In this document: piece by piece, positions 34,061 to 43,502 of the stretch
Position numbering within the stretch: position 1 is the stretch's first letter
How the letters are laid out: every line of letters starts with the position of its first letter
Source of the DNA: Paramagnetospirillum kuznetsovii
GTDB lineage: Bacteria; Pseudomonadota; Alphaproteobacteria; Rhodospirillales; Magnetospirillaceae
Direction: 5' to 3'
NCBI RefSeq assembly: GCF_003284725.1
Contig: NZ_PGTO01000002.1
Coordinates: forward strand, 186,001-250,000
DNA length: 64,000 nucleotides
Program-made: the position numbers and the translations under genes
Notes under the pieces: generated by a model
Databases searched by the model: none
What the model was told of the DNA's origin: nothing
The model's input: only the letters and a program-made list of their open reading frames with translations

Positions 34061-34067
34061 AACCAAG

Positions 34068-34130
34068 GCGGCCGGGACGGCCGCGCTCCGGACCCGGGGC
34101 TACTCCTCGGAGCGCGGGCTTCCAGCCCGC
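34068..34130. repeat. Paired REP-like palindromes (GC type)
   Basis: Two hairpins: GCGGCC / GGCCGC (34068-34073 and 34079-34084) and GCGGGC / GCCCGC (34114-34119 and 34125-34130), with mirrored flanks GCGCTCCG and CGGAGCGC. The same two motifs recur at 39867-39969 and one at 48019-48040. It may act as a terminator for topA but no T tract is present. Confidence 0.7.
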
Positions 34131-34163
34131 CCTGGTCCGGCAGGAAGCATGGGAACAAGGTGC

Positions 34164-35324
34164 ATGAAACCCGCCAATTCCATCCTGTCGTCCTTCGGCA
34201 CCACCATCTTCGAGACCATGTCGCGCCTCGCCCAGGCCCATGGCGCCGTCAATCTGGGCCAGGGCTTCCCGGAAGGGCTGGAACCGGCCGAGGTGGTCGC
34301 CAAGGCGGCGGAGGCGCTCACCAGCGGTCCCAACCAGTATCCCTCCATGATGGGCACCCCGGAGCTGCGCGCCGCCATCGGCGCCCACGACAAGCGGTTC
34401 TACGGCCTCGACCTCGACCCCATGGCCGAGGTGATGGTGACCTCGGGCGCCACCGAGGCGCTGGCGTCCTGCCTGTTCGGCCTGATCGAGCCGGGCGACG
34501 AGGTGGTACTGATCGAGCCGCTCTACGATTCCTACCTGCCCATCATCCTGCGCGCGGGCGGCATCCCGAAGCTGGTGCGGGTGGCGCCGCCCCATTGGGA
34601 TTTGCCGCGCGACCAACTGGCGGCGGCGTTCTCGGACAAGACCAAGCTGATCGTCCTCAACAGCCCAACGAATCCGGCGGGCAAGGTTTGGGACGCCGAT
34701 GAACTGGCCTTTTTGGCCGGGCTGCTGGAAAAACACGATTCCTATGCGGTGTGCGACGAGGTCTATGAGCATCTGGTCTATGACGACCGGCGCCATGTTC
34801 CGCTGATGAGCCTGCCCGGCATGCGCGAGCGCTGCCTGAAGATCGGCTCGGCGGGCAAGATCTTTTCGCTGACCGGGTGGAAGGTGGGCTGGGTGATCGC
34901 CGCCCCCGCCCTGTTGCAGCCGGTGGCCAAGGCGCATCAATACCTGACCTTCACCACGCCCCCCAACCTTCAGGCGGCGGTGGCCTTCGGGTTGGGGTTG
35001 CCGGATGCCTATTACCAGGGGCTGGTGACGCTGTTGCAGGCGCGCCGCGACTTGCTGGCGGCCGGTCTGGAGCGGGTGGGCTTCCAGGTGCTGAACACCG
35101 GCGGCAGCTATTTCATCTCGGCCGATTTCCGGCCGCTCGAATTCAGCGGATCGGATGAGGAATTCTGCCGCCTGATCACCGAGAAGGCGGGGGTCGCCGC
35201 CATTCCGGTCAGCGCCTTCTACCAGACCAAGGACGTCGATCATTTCGCCCGGTTCTGCTTCGCCAAGACCGATAGTGCCATTCTGGAGGCGATCTCCAGG
35301 CTGGAACGGTACTTCGGCTCTTGA
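34164..35324 (+). CDS. Class I/II pyridoxal-phosphate aminotransferase
   Basis: 386 residues from ATG 34164 (AAGG upstream); ATG 34149 is also possible. Fold type I motifs: NLGQGFPEG, NQYPSMMGTPELR, TSGATEAL, NSPTNPAGKV, CDEVYEHLVYD and the PLP-lysine site SAGKIFSLTGWKVGW. Closest in style to methionine/kynurenine aminotransferases (YbdL-type). It transfers an amino group from an aliphatic or aromatic amino acid to a 2-oxo acid; exact substrate not determinable. Confidence 0.9.
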   Translation: MKPANSILSSFGTTIFETMSRLAQAHGAVNLGQGFPEGLEPAEVVAKAAEALTSGPNQYPSMMGTPELRAAIGAHDKRFYGLDLDPMAEVMVTSGATEALASCLFGLIEPGDEVVLIEPLYDSYLPIILRAGGIPKLVRVAPPHWDLPRDQLAAAFSDKTKLIVLNSPTNPAGKVWDADELAFLAGLLEKHDSYAVCDEVYEHLVYDDRRHVPLMSLPGMRERCLKIGSAGKIFSLTGWKVGWVIAAPALLQPVAKAHQYLTFTTPPNLQAAVAFGLGLPDAYYQGLVTLLQARRDLLAAGLERVGFQVLNTGGSYFISADFRPLEFSGSDEEFCRLITEKAGVAAIPVSAFYQTKDVDHFARFCFAKTDSAILEAISRLERYFGS

Positions 35325-35363
35325 CGGCACCACCGGGTATTCGCTAAACATGCGCCCTCCGGT

Positions 35364-35441
35364 GGCGGGTGTAGCTCAGTTGGTTAGAGCGCCAGTTTGT
35401 GGTACTGGATGTCGTCGGTTCGATCCCGATCACTCGCCCCA
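35364..35441 (+). tRNA. tRNA-His (anticodon GTG)
   Basis: The anticodon loop is TTGTGGT with GTG at its centre. The acceptor stem is GCGGGTG / CACTCGC, the extra G(-1) is at 35364, discriminator C at 35438, and CCA is encoded at 35439-35441. D and T arms fold normally. Confidence 0.96.
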
Positions 35442-35462
35442 TCCCCCCCTTTCGGTCGCGCC

Positions 35463-36515
35463 ATGACCTCTTTGCCTATCAGGCGCTGGGCTAAGATCGC
35501 GGCCTTCAATCTCGGGCTGCTGCTGGCGGTCGCCGTGGCGGCCGAACTGGTGTTCGGGGCATGGCTGTCGTCGGACCCGCTGGATCGGATCGCCCTGCCA
35601 CGCGACACGCGCCTGACGGTGAGTGCCAAGGGCCTCTATCCCCATGGAGATACCTTCACCTATCGCCGCAATCATTGGGGTTTCCGGGGGGCGGAGCTGG
35701 ATCCGGCCAAGGTTGATTTGGTCACCCTTGGCGGCAGCACCACCAACCAGATGTATCTGCCGGAAGACCAGACCTGGCAGGCGGTCTTGACAGACGCATT
35801 TCGCCAGGCGGGCCGTCCCATGGTGATCGCCAATGCAGGCATCGACGGCCAAAGCAGCGTCGGCCATCTGGTGGCCCTCGAGTCGTGGCTGGCCCATGTT
35901 CCCGGCCTCAAGCCGAAACTTGTCCTCGCCTATGTGGGGCTCAACGACGTGCATGTGGGCGGCAACGTGGTCGATCAGTTGAAGCATTCCAGCCGCTACA
36001 AATGGTTCACCCAGAACAGCGCCCTGTTCCGTCTATGGCAATCGGCCCTGGGGGCGTTGAATGCCCGCAAGGCGCGGCTGAACCACGAAAGCTTCGATTT
36101 CGCCTCGGCGGTTTGGACGACCCAGGCGGCCGAGCCGCCCGAAAGCGACCTAGCCCCCACCGACTATGCGCGCAGGCTGCGCTTGATGGCTGAAAAGATC
36201 AGGGCATTGGGAGCCGAGCCCATCTTCGTGACGCAGCCTCGGGGCGACTGGCGCTTCCGCGACGGCCGGGGCGAGGGGATCGTCACCCCGGCCGGGCCGA
36301 ACGGCGTCGATCAACATCGCCGTCTGGCCGCTCACAACGCCGCCGCCATGGCGGTATGCGGCGAATTGCGGATGACCTGCCTCGACATGGGCAGCCAGTG
36401 GATCTTCGCCGAGGGAGACTTCTACGATGTCGCCCACAACACGCCCCAAGGCGCGGCCAAGATCGGGTCAATGATATTCGAGGGCTTGAAGGACCATCCC
36501 CTACTGGGTCGGTAG
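35463..36515 (+). CDS. SGNH/GDSL hydrolase-like protein, membrane-anchored
   Basis: 350 residues; ATG 35463 follows the tRNA-His by 21 bases. One N-terminal transmembrane segment (LGLLLAVAVAAELVFG). SGNH blocks: LGGSTTN (nucleophile Ser), ANAGIDGQSS (Gly), YVGLNDVH (Asn) and YDVAHNT (catalytic D/H). Such proteins deacylate or acylate sugars and lipids outside the membrane. It converges on the two polytopic genes with a 15-base overlap, suggesting a cell-envelope cluster. Confidence 0.85.
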   Translation: MTSLPIRRWAKIAAFNLGLLLAVAVAAELVFGAWLSSDPLDRIALPRDTRLTVSAKGLYPHGDTFTYRRNHWGFRGAELDPAKVDLVTLGGSTTNQMYLPEDQTWQAVLTDAFRQAGRPMVIANAGIDGQSSVGHLVALESWLAHVPGLKPKLVLAYVGLNDVHVGGNVVDQLKHSSRYKWFTQNSALFRLWQSALGALNARKARLNHESFDFASAVWTTQAAEPPESDLAPTDYARRLRLMAEKIRALGAEPIFVTQPRGDWRFRDGRGEGIVTPAGPNGVDQHRRLAAHNAAAMAVCGELRMTCLDMGSQWIFAEGDFYDVAHNTPQGAAKIGSMIFEGLKDHPLLGR

Positions 36516-37973
36516 GCATTCCCAGAGATCGAAATAGCGGCTGCTCTCCACCTTCCTGGTATGGGCGAAGAAGGCGTCGCGCGCCTCTTGCGGGAAGACC
36601 TGCTGGTTGTAGTAGCCCTTGATGTTGAGCGGCTCGCCGTCCTTGGGCACCAGCCAGACCTGAGTGTGGCAGGACGCCAGCCTGCGGACCGCTTCCGCCG
36701 GGAACGGAACGCCCAGTTTGGTCAGTTCCATCATGATGCCGACGTCGAGAGTGTAGGGATTGCCGCGATAGACCGGCAGATTGCGCCACTGGTAGTAATG
36801 AAAGCTGAGTGGCGCCGTGGCATCGGTGGCCGCCACATAGCCCGAGGTCATCTGGACCCGCTTGTCCTTGTGGCGATCTAGGATGTCGGCGATATCGGCC
36901 GTGACATCTGCCGAGCGTCCCCATTCCAGCCGCTTGAAAAAGCGGCGTTCCGCCTGAAACGATCCCATGAGGGTGAGCAGCGCCATTGCCGTGATGGCGA
37001 TGCGCTGGCGCCGGGTCTGCCCAAGGGCGGCCACGCGGCGCAACAGATCGGCGGCCATGGGCAGGAACGGCATGAAGTAGTGGCTGCCGCCGCCCAGCTT
37101 GGTGGCGGGGAATACCGTCAGCAGCACGCACAGGCCATAGGCGCCCAGATAGACGGTCTCTCGCACCGGCAGACGGCGACTGGCACCCAGTGCCACGAAC
37201 AGGAACGGAAAGTAATACAGGGCGATTTCCCAGAACCACCCGACCAGCCAGTTGTTTTCCTTGCCCGCCATCGGCCCGAACCACGCCAGATAATTGGTCA
37301 GGGGAAAGGCCGGCATGACAAAGAACAGTCCGGCGACGGCGGCGGCGACAATAGCCATGACAGGAAGCCGCCGCCAGTTGCCCGACAGGTGATAGAGGCC
37401 GATGGGGGCGAGATAGATGAAGCCGTGAATCTTGATGTCCACCGCGATACCGGCCGCCATGGCCATGATCACGGTCGATCGCCACCCCCAGGTATCGGCC
37501 TTGGCGGCGGCGAAAACCGCGACGGCCACCACCAGGGTCAGCAGCGCATCCGGCCGAATTACCACTGGGAAGGCGACATTGACGGTGTAGATGGCGGTCA
37601 GGAAGGCGACGATCCAGCCCAGCATGGAACCGGTGCCGCGAGTCAGGATGAATAGCGCTGGCGTCATCAGAACCGCCGCCACCATGGCGGCGATCTTGCT
37701 GGCGGAGACGGTTCCGCCGAACAGTGCCAGCGGCCACGCGTGCCACAGGAATGTGACGGGGCCGTAGACATTGGAGATCCGCTCGGGCGAGTCCATCGGG
37801 TAATAGACCTGGGCGCCTTCCATAAGCTTCCAGGCCATGGCCGAAATGGCCGATTCCCCGTGATCGATATAACCCTGATAGAGCATGTAGGCCACGGCGA
37901 CGGCGACGATGTTGATCCAGGCCAACCCGGCCACTGTCCATCCCGCCCGTTCCCACACTTTGTCAGCCTGCAT
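36501..37973 (-). CDS. Polytopic GT-C glycosyltransferase-like protein (1)
   Basis: 490 residues from ATG 37973; a longer start at 38015 would overlap the upstream gene. About 10-11 transmembrane helices with a large first periplasmic loop (GYIDHGESAISAMAWKLMEGAQVYY), typical of ArnT/PMT-type GT-C transferases that use polyprenyl-phosphate sugars. The acidic dyad expected in the first loop could be D51/E53 of DHGES. C-terminal soluble domain about 100 residues. Acceptor unknown. Confidence 0.7.
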   Translation of the reverse strand: MQADKVWERAGWTVAGLAWINIVAVAVAYMLYQGYIDHGESAISAMAWKLMEGAQVYYPMDSPERISNVYGPVTFLWHAWPLALFGGTVSASKIAAMVAAVLMTPALFILTRGTGSMLGWIVAFLTAIYTVNVAFPVVIRPDALLTLVVAVAVFAAAKADTWGWRSTVIMAMAAGIAVDIKIHGFIYLAPIGLYHLSGNWRRLPVMAIVAAAVAGLFFVMPAFPLTNYLAWFGPMAGKENNWLVGWFWEIALYYFPFLFVALGASRRLPVRETVYLGAYGLCVLLTVFPATKLGGGSHYFMPFLPMAADLLRRVAALGQTRRQRIAITAMALLTLMGSFQAERRFFKRLEWGRSADVTADIADILDRHKDKRVQMTSGYVAATDATAPLSFHYYQWRNLPVYRGNPYTLDVGIMMELTKLGVPFPAEAVRRLASCHTQVWLVPKDGEPLNIKGYYNQQVFPQEARDAFFAHTRKVESSRYFDLWECLPTQ

Positions 37974-37986
37974 TCCGGATAGTCCC

Positions 37987-39585
37987 CTAGTGGCGTTGTG
38001 GAGCGACCGGCGCACCGGAGCAGGTGATGCCGATGGTAAAGATCATTTCGTCGTTGGCCATGCAGGTATCGTCGAAATGCCGTCCCGTGGTCAGGTCGCG
38101 GAAGCGATGGAACTGGTTTCCGCGAAAGACGGCGCAGGGATAGGCGGCCAGGACGGCATCCAATTCCACGGGGTGGTTCCAGCGCATCAGGCTTTGCTTC
38201 CACCATGTATGATCGAAGATGAACCAGCTGAATTCGTCGGCGGGAAACAGCTTTTCCAGCTTGGGCGAATAGCGGGCCAGGGCGTTCAGGTCGCCGCGCT
38301 GGAAGGCGAAGGACTTGGCCGAGGCCGCGTCGTAATAGACCTTGGCGCAGGCGCCGAAGCGCTCGGTGGGAAAGGCCAGGGTCTCACGGGTCCACTGGGC
38401 CAGTTCGGCGCGCTGACGCACCATGGCATTACCGCCCGCCAGGGCCAAAACCACGCCCAGCACCGCCCAGCATCCGGTCCACCACTTCTCGGGCAGGGAT
38501 TCCCGGCTGAGCGACCAGAGCAGCGCCAATGCCGGACCGGTCAGCATCAAGGGCGGCACCATGTAGTGAGGAGCCGGTTGCTTGGCGATCATGATCTGAG
38601 TCAGCAGCGCAGCCGCCACCACGCCCAGCAGCAAACGGACGCGGCGGTCGCGCAAGGTCGCCCCCAGGCCGCCGCGCCGCGCCTGGTCCGCCATTGTCGC
38701 CAGGGACAGGATCAGCGCCCCGGTATAGAACCACTTGCCCGAAAACAGATGCCAGATGGCCCGGAAAAAGCGGCTGGGATCGATGACCGTCTGCGGTCCC
38801 GCCCCATAGGCGCCCGACCCCTGGGTGATGCGGCGCATCCAGTCCAGCCAGATGTCCAGCGATCCCAGCGCCGGGGCAAAGAACACCGCGATGGCGATGG
38901 TGGAGGCAAGGCCGTAGACGAGGACGCGGCGACGGTCGAACAGCAGCAGCGGCAGCACGCCCAGGCTGACGAAGTGAATCTTGCAGACGATGCCGAACCC
39001 CATGACCACGCCCGCCCAGACGGCGTGGCGATCCTTGGGCTGCTCCGCTCGCAAGGCGGCGAAGGCCACGGCGGTCAGCAGCGCCGCCGCCATCACCATG
39101 AAGGGTTCCGGCTTGGGATGAAGCGCCATCTTGACGATGATGCGGACCAGGAAGGGCGCCGATTGCGCCAGCAAGGCCGGGACCAATCCCCCCCATCGCC
39201 AGACCTCGCGTCCCATCAGCCACAAGGACAGGCCGACCAACAGATAGATGGCGTCGGTGACGACCATCAGATGGCCTTCCGGATCGCCCAGTACCAGATC
39301 GACCACTTGCTCGGTGGAGGCGAAGGGGTGCATGGCGCGAATGATGGCGCCGATCATGATTTGAATGGGCGTGCCCGGATGACTGACATCGGTGGGCGAC
39401 AGGCCCTCGACGATGCGCAGTCCGTTCAGCAGGTAGTAATAGTCCGGATCCAGATTGAAGGATTGCCAGAACGGCAGGCTGGCGCTTCGCATGGCGAAAA
39501 GGGAAAGGACGAACAGCGCGGGCAATGCCCACAACAGCAACGACTCCGTCATCGTCGGCTTTGCTGCTGGCCTGATGCTTGTCAC
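37987..39585 (-). CDS. Polytopic GT-C glycosyltransferase-like protein (2)
   Basis: 532 residues from GTG 39585, which has AGAGGA upstream; ATG 39552 is an alternative. About 10-12 transmembrane helices with a first loop containing NLDPDYYYLLNGLRIVEGLSP, and a soluble C-terminal domain. It is weakly similar to its downstream neighbour and is 13 bases upstream of it. Together they suggest surface glycan assembly. Confidence 0.7.
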   Translation of the reverse strand: MTSIRPAAKPTMTESLLLWALPALFVLSLFAMRSASLPFWQSFNLDPDYYYLLNGLRIVEGLSPTDVSHPGTPIQIMIGAIIRAMHPFASTEQVVDLVLGDPEGHLMVVTDAIYLLVGLSLWLMGREVWRWGGLVPALLAQSAPFLVRIIVKMALHPKPEPFMVMAAALLTAVAFAALRAEQPKDRHAVWAGVVMGFGIVCKIHFVSLGVLPLLLFDRRRVLVYGLASTIAIAVFFAPALGSLDIWLDWMRRITQGSGAYGAGPQTVIDPSRFFRAIWHLFSGKWFYTGALILSLATMADQARRGGLGATLRDRRVRLLLGVVAAALLTQIMIAKQPAPHYMVPPLMLTGPALALLWSLSRESLPEKWWTGCWAVLGVVLALAGGNAMVRQRAELAQWTRETLAFPTERFGACAKVYYDAASAKSFAFQRGDLNALARYSPKLEKLFPADEFSWFIFDHTWWKQSLMRWNHPVELDAVLAAYPCAVFRGNQFHRFRDLTTGRHFDDTCMANDEMIFTIGITCSGAPVAPQRH

Positions 39586-39866
39586 CGCCTGGATCCTCTT
39601 CCGCTAAGGGCAGCGCACGCTAGCACAGGGGCACCCACCTGTCAGCGGAGCTTCGTCGTTGGAACGTCGTCGTCGGGGAGGGTGAGAGAGGGCCGTGGCC
39701 GGGTGGCAGGCAAAAAAGTGGCGGGACGTGGCTTTCACCGCGCCCCGCCCAATCTCAGGGAGACAAAGCAGTAATGGGTATTGTGGTACCAAAATGCCGG
39801 AATTGAGTCAACAACAAACTTGGATGGACCGTCTCATGTTACCCGCCGCCTTATGTGATTCGCGAA

Positions 39867-39969
39867 GGCGGGCGAGACGCCCGCGCTCCAACATGTGACC
39901 CGCAGGGCGGGCGAGGCGCCGCGTGCGCCAACTGGCGCCCCATTCTCGGAGCGCGGCCGTCCCGGCCGC
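39867..39969. repeat. Paired REP-like palindromes (GC type)
   Basis: Hairpin 1 at 39869-39885 (GCGGGC / GCCCGC) followed by GCTCC; hairpin 2 GCGGCC / GGCCGC at 39953-39958 and 39964-39969 preceded by CGGAGC. Same two motifs as at 34068-34130, in mirrored order. Confidence 0.7.
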
Positions 39970-40105
39970 ATTCCACGAGAGGCTTTTCATCGGCCGAGCG
40001 GTATCAAACTTGAAACGAGCGGGTGAATACGCCGGACGCGGACGCTTGGCGACCAAGCGTCCCTCCGCGACCTCCCCGATGGGAGGGCAGGCAGACACCA
40101 AGGAA

Positions 40106-40137
40106 AAATCGGCCTTCCGATCACGGAAGGCCGATTT
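40106..40137 (-). terminator. Intrinsic terminator of the cold-shock gene
   Basis: Perfect 14-bp stem (40106-40119 with 40124-40137), 4-base loop. On the minus strand it is followed by TTTTT. It lies 9 bases past the gene stop. Confidence 0.92.
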
Positions 40138-40145
40138 CAATGTCC

Positions 40146-40763
40146 TTAAGCGATGAGTTCCACCGAGTCGGCCTGGGGCCCCTTGAGGCCCAGGGTGGTG
40201 GTGACGCGCACGCGCTGGCCGGATTCGAGGCTGCCGATGCCCGAACGCTCCAAGGCCTTCACGTGAACGAACACGTCCTTGCCACCCTCGTCGCAGGCGA
40301 CGAAGCCGAAGCCCTTCTCGGCGGAGAAGAACTTGACCACGCCTTCGACGGTCTGGGTCGGGCCGCGCTCTTCGCGACGCGGCGCCTTGGCCACGGCGGT
40401 GGAGCTATCGACCTCATGGACCATCACCACCTGCGGGCCGCGCTGACCGGCCCCAAGATCGACCACGAGGGTGGTACCCTCGGCGACTTGGGCAAGACCG
40501 GCGCGTTCCAGCGCAGAAATATGCAGGAAGGCATCCGGCGATCCGTCGGCAGGGGCGACGAAACCGAAGCCCTTGGCGGCATTGAACCACTTCACAGTGG
40601 CTGTGACGTTAGCCTGACTGACCATTTGACGGTCGAAAGAGCTGGGTCCGGCTGACCGGGGGGGGCTGCTGCTGCGCGGCGGCTCGTATGCCGGCTCCCC
40701 GAAGTCGTCCCGCCGCCCGCGGTCTCGTGAGCGGCTGCCATGATTATCTCGGTTCCATGCCAT
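40146..40763 (-). CDS. Tandem cold-shock domain protein
   Basis: 205 residues, ATG 40763. An N-terminal Arg/Ser/Pro-rich region (RSRDRGRRDD, SSSPPRSA) precedes two cold-shock domains: TVKWFNAAKGFGFVAP with DAFLHISAL, and GVVKFFSAEKGFGFVAC with DVFVHVKAL. Both have the RNP motifs for RNA/ssDNA binding. Double-CSD proteins are usual in Alphaproteobacteria; expected role is RNA chaperone. The 127 bases upstream hold its leader. Confidence 0.95.
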   Translation of the reverse strand: MAWNRDNHGSRSRDRGRRDDFGEPAYEPPRSSSPPRSAGPSSFDRQMVSQANVTATVKWFNAAKGFGFVAPADGSPDAFLHISALERAGLAQVAEGTTLVVDLGAGQRGPQVVMVHEVDSSTAVAKAPRREERGPTQTVEGVVKFFSAEKGFGFVACDEGGKDVFVHVKALERSGIGSLESGQRVRVTTTLGLKGPQADSVELIA

Positions 40764-40890
40764 GTGTCGTTCTCGTCGTAAGTAAACAAAGTCCCCCGCA
40801 CCCACACGAGGGCATTCCGCCTCGGCCCAATGCACCCAGGTCGGTCTGAATGGATATCATTACCCGAGAAACCGTGTCCCCGCTAGAGGG

Positions 40891-41589
40891 TTACGAAGAT
40901 TCCGCAGAGTCTTCGCGATTATTTTTCCAAATCGCCATGCTGCTACGCACAATAATAACGTGATGTAGCCATTGCGAAAGTCCGACCACGATGACCCCGG
41001 AGAACGCCACGTCGGATAGGAAATGCCCCCCCTGGGCAATCCGTACCCATCCCACGAAGGCCCCGAAAATCAAGGCCGCCAGTATCGCTGGCCGACGGTA
41101 TCGGGGGGGCGCCAGCAAGGCGAAACTCACCATCCAAAAACCCAGGGCGGCGTGGCCCGACGGGAAGGAACAATTGTCGGGGCATTGTAACGACGGGATC
41201 AACGGCGTGACGTATTGGTTGGGACCACTGAATTCGGCGATGGTTGACGGTCGCGGGCGTCCCCAATAGTCCTTGAGTAGGGTATTGACGACCAGCCCCG
41301 GCCCCAGTGCCAACGATGCGACGATGAAGGCCCCCCCCCTGGCGCTCAACCCCAGCAGAGGCTTCTTCCGCCATGCCGCCGCCGCTCCCGTTACGGCGAC
41401 CAGGGCGGCCAGGGCGAACAGGATGACGGGCAGCGTCTTGCGGACGAATTCGCCCACGGGGTGAGTCCGCAGAAGAAATGTCCGGTGGATGGGATCGAAA
41501 AACAGCGCCGATGCCGAAATATCGATCTGAGGAAACAGCAACAGCGGCACCAGGGTGGCCAGCGTCCATCGCCATGGATGGCGCTCCAT
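40891..41589 (-). CDS. PAP2-family membrane phosphatase
   Basis: 232 residues from ATG 41589. Six transmembrane helices. PAP2 motifs: KDYWGRPRPST, SFPSGHAA, and RIAQGGHFLSDV. The family hydrolyses lipid phosphates such as undecaprenyl pyrophosphate or lipid A phosphate. Follows the LptF/G gene by about 20 bases on the same strand, supporting an envelope role. Confidence 0.9.
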   Translation of the reverse strand: MERHPWRWTLATLVPLLLFPQIDISASALFFDPIHRTFLLRTHPVGEFVRKTLPVILFALAALVAVTGAAAAWRKKPLLGLSARGGAFIVASLALGPGLVVNTLLKDYWGRPRPSTIAEFSGPNQYVTPLIPSLQCPDNCSFPSGHAALGFWMVSFALLAPPRYRRPAILAALIFGAFVGWVRIAQGGHFLSDVAFSGVIVVGLSQWLHHVIIVRSSMAIWKNNREDSAESS

Positions 41590-41609
41590 GGACCTCAAAA
41601 GCCCCACGC

Positions 41610-42713
41610 TCAGCCGTCCTCGAGATGGAATAGGCCGCCCAATCCCACCAATCCGGCGAAGACCGCCGGTGTCCAGGCCGCCAGGGCCTGGGGCAGGGTC
41701 GAGGACAGGCCGAAGGCGTAGACCACCTTGGAGAAGAAATAGACGGTGAAGCCGGTGGCCACGCCGGCCGCCACCCGCGAGGTCAGGCCGCCCGAGCGGT
41801 TGTTGGGCTTGAGCGAGAACAGCGCCGCCAACAGGACCATGCCGCAATACAGAACCGGCGAGGCCAGCAGCGATTGCAGGTAGAGGCGATGCTTGTTGGC
41901 GGTGAAACCGGCGCGCTCGAAAAAGCGGATGAAGCCGGGCAACTGCCAGAAGGACAGGGTTTCCGGCGAGGCGAAATTGTCGTGGATGCGCTCCAAGGTC
42001 AACTGGGTTGGAATGCGGATGTTCTCGACGAAGGTCGATGGCTTGCCGCCTTCCATGATCCAGGCCCGCTTCACCTCGAACACGCCCTCGATCAGGGTGG
42101 AGGACTCGGCGCTGATGCGGCGGTAAAAGTGATCGGGCTTGTCGTAGATGAAGATCTGCGGATCCTTCAGGAACAACTGCAAACCATCCTGGCGCACGTC
42201 CTGGGAATGAACCACCATCTCGCCGTCGTCATGGGGCTCGCGCAGCCACAGCCCCACCTCGGACAGGTCGAAGGCGGTGGTCCGCGCATTGATCAATTCG
42301 TCCTGCAATCGCTCATAGCGCCCATACATGGCGGCGGCCATGGGATTGAAGGCGGTGATCTCGAGGGTGCCGAACGCGGCGGCCACCCCCAGCAAGGGCG
42401 CGATGAACTGCCAGGCGGAAATACCGGCCGAGCGGGCGACCACCAGTTCATGGGTGCGGGTCAGCCGCCAGAAACAGATCATGGCGCCGATCATCACCGC
42501 GAATGGCAGCACCGTGTGCAGCATCTGCGGCAGCTTCAAGAAGGCCATCACCAGAACCAGTCCCATGCCGATTTCGGGTCGCCCGGCGCTGCGGCGGATC
42601 AGTTCGATCAGGTCGAACAGCAAGATGATGCCCAGGATCACCAGCAGGACCGTGCCGAACGCCACCGCGAATTGCCGCGCGATATAGGCGCTGAGAATGG
42701 GAGAAAGTCGCAT
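41610..42713 (-). CDS. LptF/LptG family LPS-export permease
   Basis: 367 residues from ATG 42713. YjgP/YjgQ layout: three N-terminal transmembrane helices (RQFAVAFGTVLLVILGIILLF; LPFAVMIGAMICFW), a jellyroll periplasmic domain (about 120-260), and three C-terminal helices (GVATGFTVYFFSKV). With LptB it extracts lipopolysaccharide from the inner membrane. The usual LptF-LptG pair is not seen; only one member is present here. Confidence 0.87.
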   Translation of the reverse strand: MRLSPILSAYIARQFAVAFGTVLLVILGIILLFDLIELIRRSAGRPEIGMGLVLVMAFLKLPQMLHTVLPFAVMIGAMICFWRLTRTHELVVARSAGISAWQFIAPLLGVAAAFGTLEITAFNPMAAAMYGRYERLQDELINARTTAFDLSEVGLWLREPHDDGEMVVHSQDVRQDGLQLFLKDPQIFIYDKPDHFYRRISAESSTLIEGVFEVKRAWIMEGGKPSTFVENIRIPTQLTLERIHDNFASPETLSFWQLPGFIRFFERAGFTANKHRLYLQSLLASPVLYCGMVLLAALFSLKPNNRSGGLTSRVAAGVATGFTVYFFSKVVYAFGLSSTLPQALAAWTPAVFAGLVGLGGLFHLEDG

Positions 42714-42816
42714 GCTGTCCGGTTCCTGGGCGAATCGGGAATGGTGGAACGAGAGTATAGAGCTTTCGCCGCCGCTCGTGTCATAAACCTCGTCACAGGA
42801 CACGAGAGGCGAATCT

Positions 42817-43383
42817 ATGGTCAGGCTGACGCGCATCTATACCCGGACGGGCGACAAGGGCAAGACTTCACTGGGCGACGGTGTCCGGGTGGCCAAGCAT
42901 GCCGCCCGGGTCGAGGCCTATGGCACGGTGGACGAGGCCAATGCCGTCCTGGGTTTGGCCCGGCTTCATGCCGAGGGTGGCATGCAGGCGTTGCTGTCGC
43001 GCATCCAGAACGATCTGTTCGATCTGGGCGCCGATTTGTGCACCCCCGCCGCCGAGGCCGAGGAACCGGGCACTCGCCTGCGCATGTCCCAGGCCCAGGT
43101 GGATCGGCTGGAACACGAGATCGATGCGGCCAATGCCGAACTGGCGCCGTTGAACTCCTTCATCCTTCCCGCTGGCAATCCGCTTGCCGCCCATCTTCAC
43201 CACGCCCGGACCGTGGTCCGCCGCGCCGAACGGCTGATGGTGGCCCTGGCGGAGGCCGAACCGGTCAACCCCGTCGCCATCGCCTATGTCAACCGGCTGT
43301 CCGATCTGCTGTTCGTCCTGGCCCGCGCCGCCAATGCCAATGGGGCGGCCGACGTGTTGTGGACGCCGGGCGCCAATCGCTAG
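42817..43383 (+). CDS. PduO-type cob(I)alamin adenosyltransferase
   Basis: 188 residues; GAGAGG precedes the ATG. Motifs: YTRTGDKGKTSLGDG (ATP site), EAYGTVDEANAVLG, VVRRAERLMV, YVNRLSDLLFVLAR. Transfers adenosyl from ATP to reduced cobalamin to make adenosylcobalamin. Divergent from the LptF/G gene. Confidence 0.95.
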   Translation: MVRLTRIYTRTGDKGKTSLGDGVRVAKHAARVEAYGTVDEANAVLGLARLHAEGGMQALLSRIQNDLFDLGADLCTPAAEAEEPGTRLRMSQAQVDRLEHEIDAANAELAPLNSFILPAGNPLAAHLHHARTVVRRAERLMVALAEAEPVNPVAIAYVNRLSDLLFVLARAANANGAADVLWTPGANR

Positions 43384-43502
43384 GCGGCATATGACAGAGG
43401 CGTGAAATTCCTGCGACGGGCCTTATGGTTCGTTGACTCCCCCTGTCCCGGCGACGATGAATCCCCCACGACGGATAGTCGAATCGGCGTGGAGTAACAG
43501 CC

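Larger units (their letters stand above)
39592..40145. other. Gene-free region with REP palindromes
   Basis: No coding sequence in about 550 bases. It holds the REP pair at 39867-39969 and the cold-shock gene terminator at 40106-40137. Nothing else recognisable. Confidence 0.6.

Noticed and set aside
31991-34066. 691-codon open frame opposite topA
   Set aside because: It is a high-GC antisense shadow of topA, Gly/Arg/Leu/His-rich without domain motifs.
37909-39774. 621-codon plus-strand frame over the polytopic genes
   Set aside because: Antisense of the second GT-C-like gene; Gln/Gly/His-rich composition typical of shadows.
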